This document shows positions 62,568-64,000 of a stretch of 64,000 nt of DNA, one piece after another. This DNA is from Brachynemurus nebulosus. Its lineage: Eukaryota; Arthropoda; Insecta; Neuroptera; Myrmeleontidae. The stretch lies in contig JAPWDM010000017.1 of the NCBI GenBank assembly GCA_035578155.1, forward strand, positions 7,517,779-7,581,778, read 5' to 3'. The notes beneath the pieces are model-generated. The model saw only the letters and a program-made list of their open reading frames with translations, did not search any database and was not told the DNA's origin. Both the position numbers and the translations under genes were made by a program. Positions within the stretch are counted from its first letter, which is position 1, and each line of letters begins with the position of its first letter.

Positions 62568-63160
62568 ATACTTTGAGTAACTTAATAATGCGCGCACTTA
62601 TTGCATACGCTACTACAAATCTTTAAGAAAATTTTAAGCCTGTAAACGTGTCTGCAGGTGGTCCAGAACCTGGTTAAATCAAATTCTGCGAAAACGTATT
62701 TTTTTCAAAAAAATTGATTTTTGCAAAAATTACCAAATGTTTTGCAATTTTTCAAAAACGTTCCTATTCTACTTTCCAGGAACTATACTTTTGCCAAGTT
62801 TCATAAAAAATATTTTTGTCCCTTTAAAGTATAAGCAATTGAAAAAATCGCGATTTTCGGCGGTTTTTTGGCGATAACTAATTTGTTTATGCACTAATTT
62901 TCATGAAATTGGTCTCATGCTGTTGAAATTAAATAGTTCTACAACTTTTGTACGAAACATTTTTTTGTACGAAATTCAGTCTTTTTAAAAAATGCAAAAA
63001 ACTGTTTTTGGCCTTCTTTGGTCGCCATTTTGAGGAACTTCCCACATGATTCAGCTGTTTAAAAATAGTTCATCGAATTCTACGGATTTTTTCCTATCTT
63101 TTCCATATCTTCCCTTCCAGGTACTAATTTTGGCACGTAAAAATTTAATTTGCTTGGACT

Positions 63161-64000
63161 ATATTGGTACGAATTATATTTTAAAATTATCATTCTTAAG
63201 GACTTTGTGGAATAATTTTTATAAAATCAAACCGAAATTGTCTATTTAATAGATTCTTGTATATGTATGTATGTACGTACACATCTCGCTTTGACTCAAA
63301 TTCCATATTAAATTGGTTAATATGTGTCCTCAATAGGGTACTTTACTAAAGTTACAAAAATATTCTAAAAGCATTGTTTTTCTATATCAGTTAAATTATT
63401 TTATTTTTTTATTTTATCCTCAACCTGTAACCTCAAAACTTTTATATTCATAAAATGTCAAAGTACAGGCAAGTATTATATTTATTTGAATTCTGAGCGA
63501 TTATTATTACTACGGTACTGTCGGGTAATAAGGCCCAGCAGATAATAAGGCTCTTATAAGATTTACAAATAACTAATAGAATTAAGCTGTAAAAAATGTC
63601 ATCTAGTTATTGACAGTTACTACTAAAAACTAATAGAGACTGCGCAATTTTCTATCTTAACAAGTCATTTAACATTAGTGACAATTCGATTTGTTGTGAT
63701 CAAATTGTCCACTTTTATAAGGTTTTACGGTTTATTATAATAGTTTAAAACATTTATTTGTGTATTAAAGTATCTTAATTCATAAGCTATGTATTTCTAA
63801 AATATTTTTTACTCCTTTTCTACAAAATACGTTAAATTCTTTCAACATTGTAGTTTTTTCTAGCCTATAATGTACCCAATTCGCAACAAATCTTAAAACT
63901 ATAAAGCAATCGAAATTACCAAGGAATTATTTCGAAATGAAACGGAAGTTTCCAGCAATAAGAAACTAGACGACCCACTTCCCTCTATTTATTCTGGTCG
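63161..64000. other. AT-rich intergenic DNA, no gene seen
   Basis: No motif-bearing frame and no obvious repeat. The short stretch atgtatgtatgtacgtacac (about 63262) is simple sequence. Confidence 0.5.

Larger units (their letters stand above)
60384..63160. mobile_element. Long-terminal-inverted-repeat element split by a solo LTR
   Basis: Termini AGTCCAAGCAAATTA and its complement TAATTTGCTTGGACT. Arms of about 790 bp (60384-about 61175 against about 61680-61896 plus 62572-63160), with ctggaccacctgcagacacg and atgcaataagtgcgcgcatt as clear landmarks. Without the LTR it is about 2.1 kb. The interior is non-coding. AG…CT ends recall Polintons, but no Polinton gene is inside and no 6-bp duplication is seen, so the class is open. 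Confidence 0.8.

Noticed and set aside
60384..63160. Calling this element a Polinton because of its AG…CT ends
   Set aside because: No Polinton gene inside and no 6-bp duplication. Two terminal bases are weak evidence.

Overview
The window looks like repeat-rich insect DNA, possibly hemipteran, although the species cannot be fixed from the sequence. It is strongly AT-rich. It carries many long (TA)n arrays, degenerate CCTAA/TTAGG-type stretches, Jockey, Gypsy/errantivirus, mariner, hAT, pogo and Polinton-like remnants, and no bacterial gene organisation. I found no convincing conserved host gene. Almost everything readable is mobile-element DNA, much of it nested.

Layout. At 0-0.3 kb there is a hAT transposase remnant. 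At 0.4-4.7 kb a nearly full-length minus-strand Jockey-clade LINE abuts the 5' LTR-like block of a plus-strand Ty3/Gypsy element (4.7-13.7 kb). That element has a canonical -1 frameshift heptamer between gag and pol and a 3.4-kb non-coding 3' region, which holds three copies of a structured triple-hairpin unit. At 13.7-14.7 kb two TA-target MITEs sit in (TA)n arrays. From 14.7 to 19.7 kb come a long inverted-repeat element, a hAT MITE with a perfect 8-bp target duplication, and an internally deleted mariner with a nested inverted-repeat insert. From 21.6 to 24.1 kb lies a 120-bp satellite with a 480-bp higher-order repeat. From 27.3 to 32.5 kb are ~150-bp tandem repeats and tandem copies of a composite repeat whose inverted copy is at 44.6-46.9 kb. 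One copy carries a solo LTR with a 4-bp duplication.

At about 33.5-48.7 kb there is a broken minus-strand errantivirus-like element (gag, protease-RT-RNase H-integrase, env). Its pol region is split by three DNA elements: a deleted pogo-like element with TA duplication and two long-terminal-inverted-repeat elements. The composite repeat lies between gag and protease.

At 48.7-57.1 kb two direct copies of a CCTAA-rich repeat flank a decayed Polinton/adintovirus-type DNA polymerase B gene that has lost palm motifs A and C. Beyond it is an intact plus-strand ORF ending in a GKGLYLRPY motif, then a second short fragment of the polymerase 3' end. At 58.2 and 59.1 kb are an orphan ORF and a broken CxxC reading frame. 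At 60.4-63.2 kb another long-inverted-repeat element is split by a solo LTR that contains a tRNA-like segment.

The best candidates for something undescribed are the structured RNA units downstream of the Gypsy pol, the polymerase B/GKGLYLRPY cluster, and the composite repeat family.
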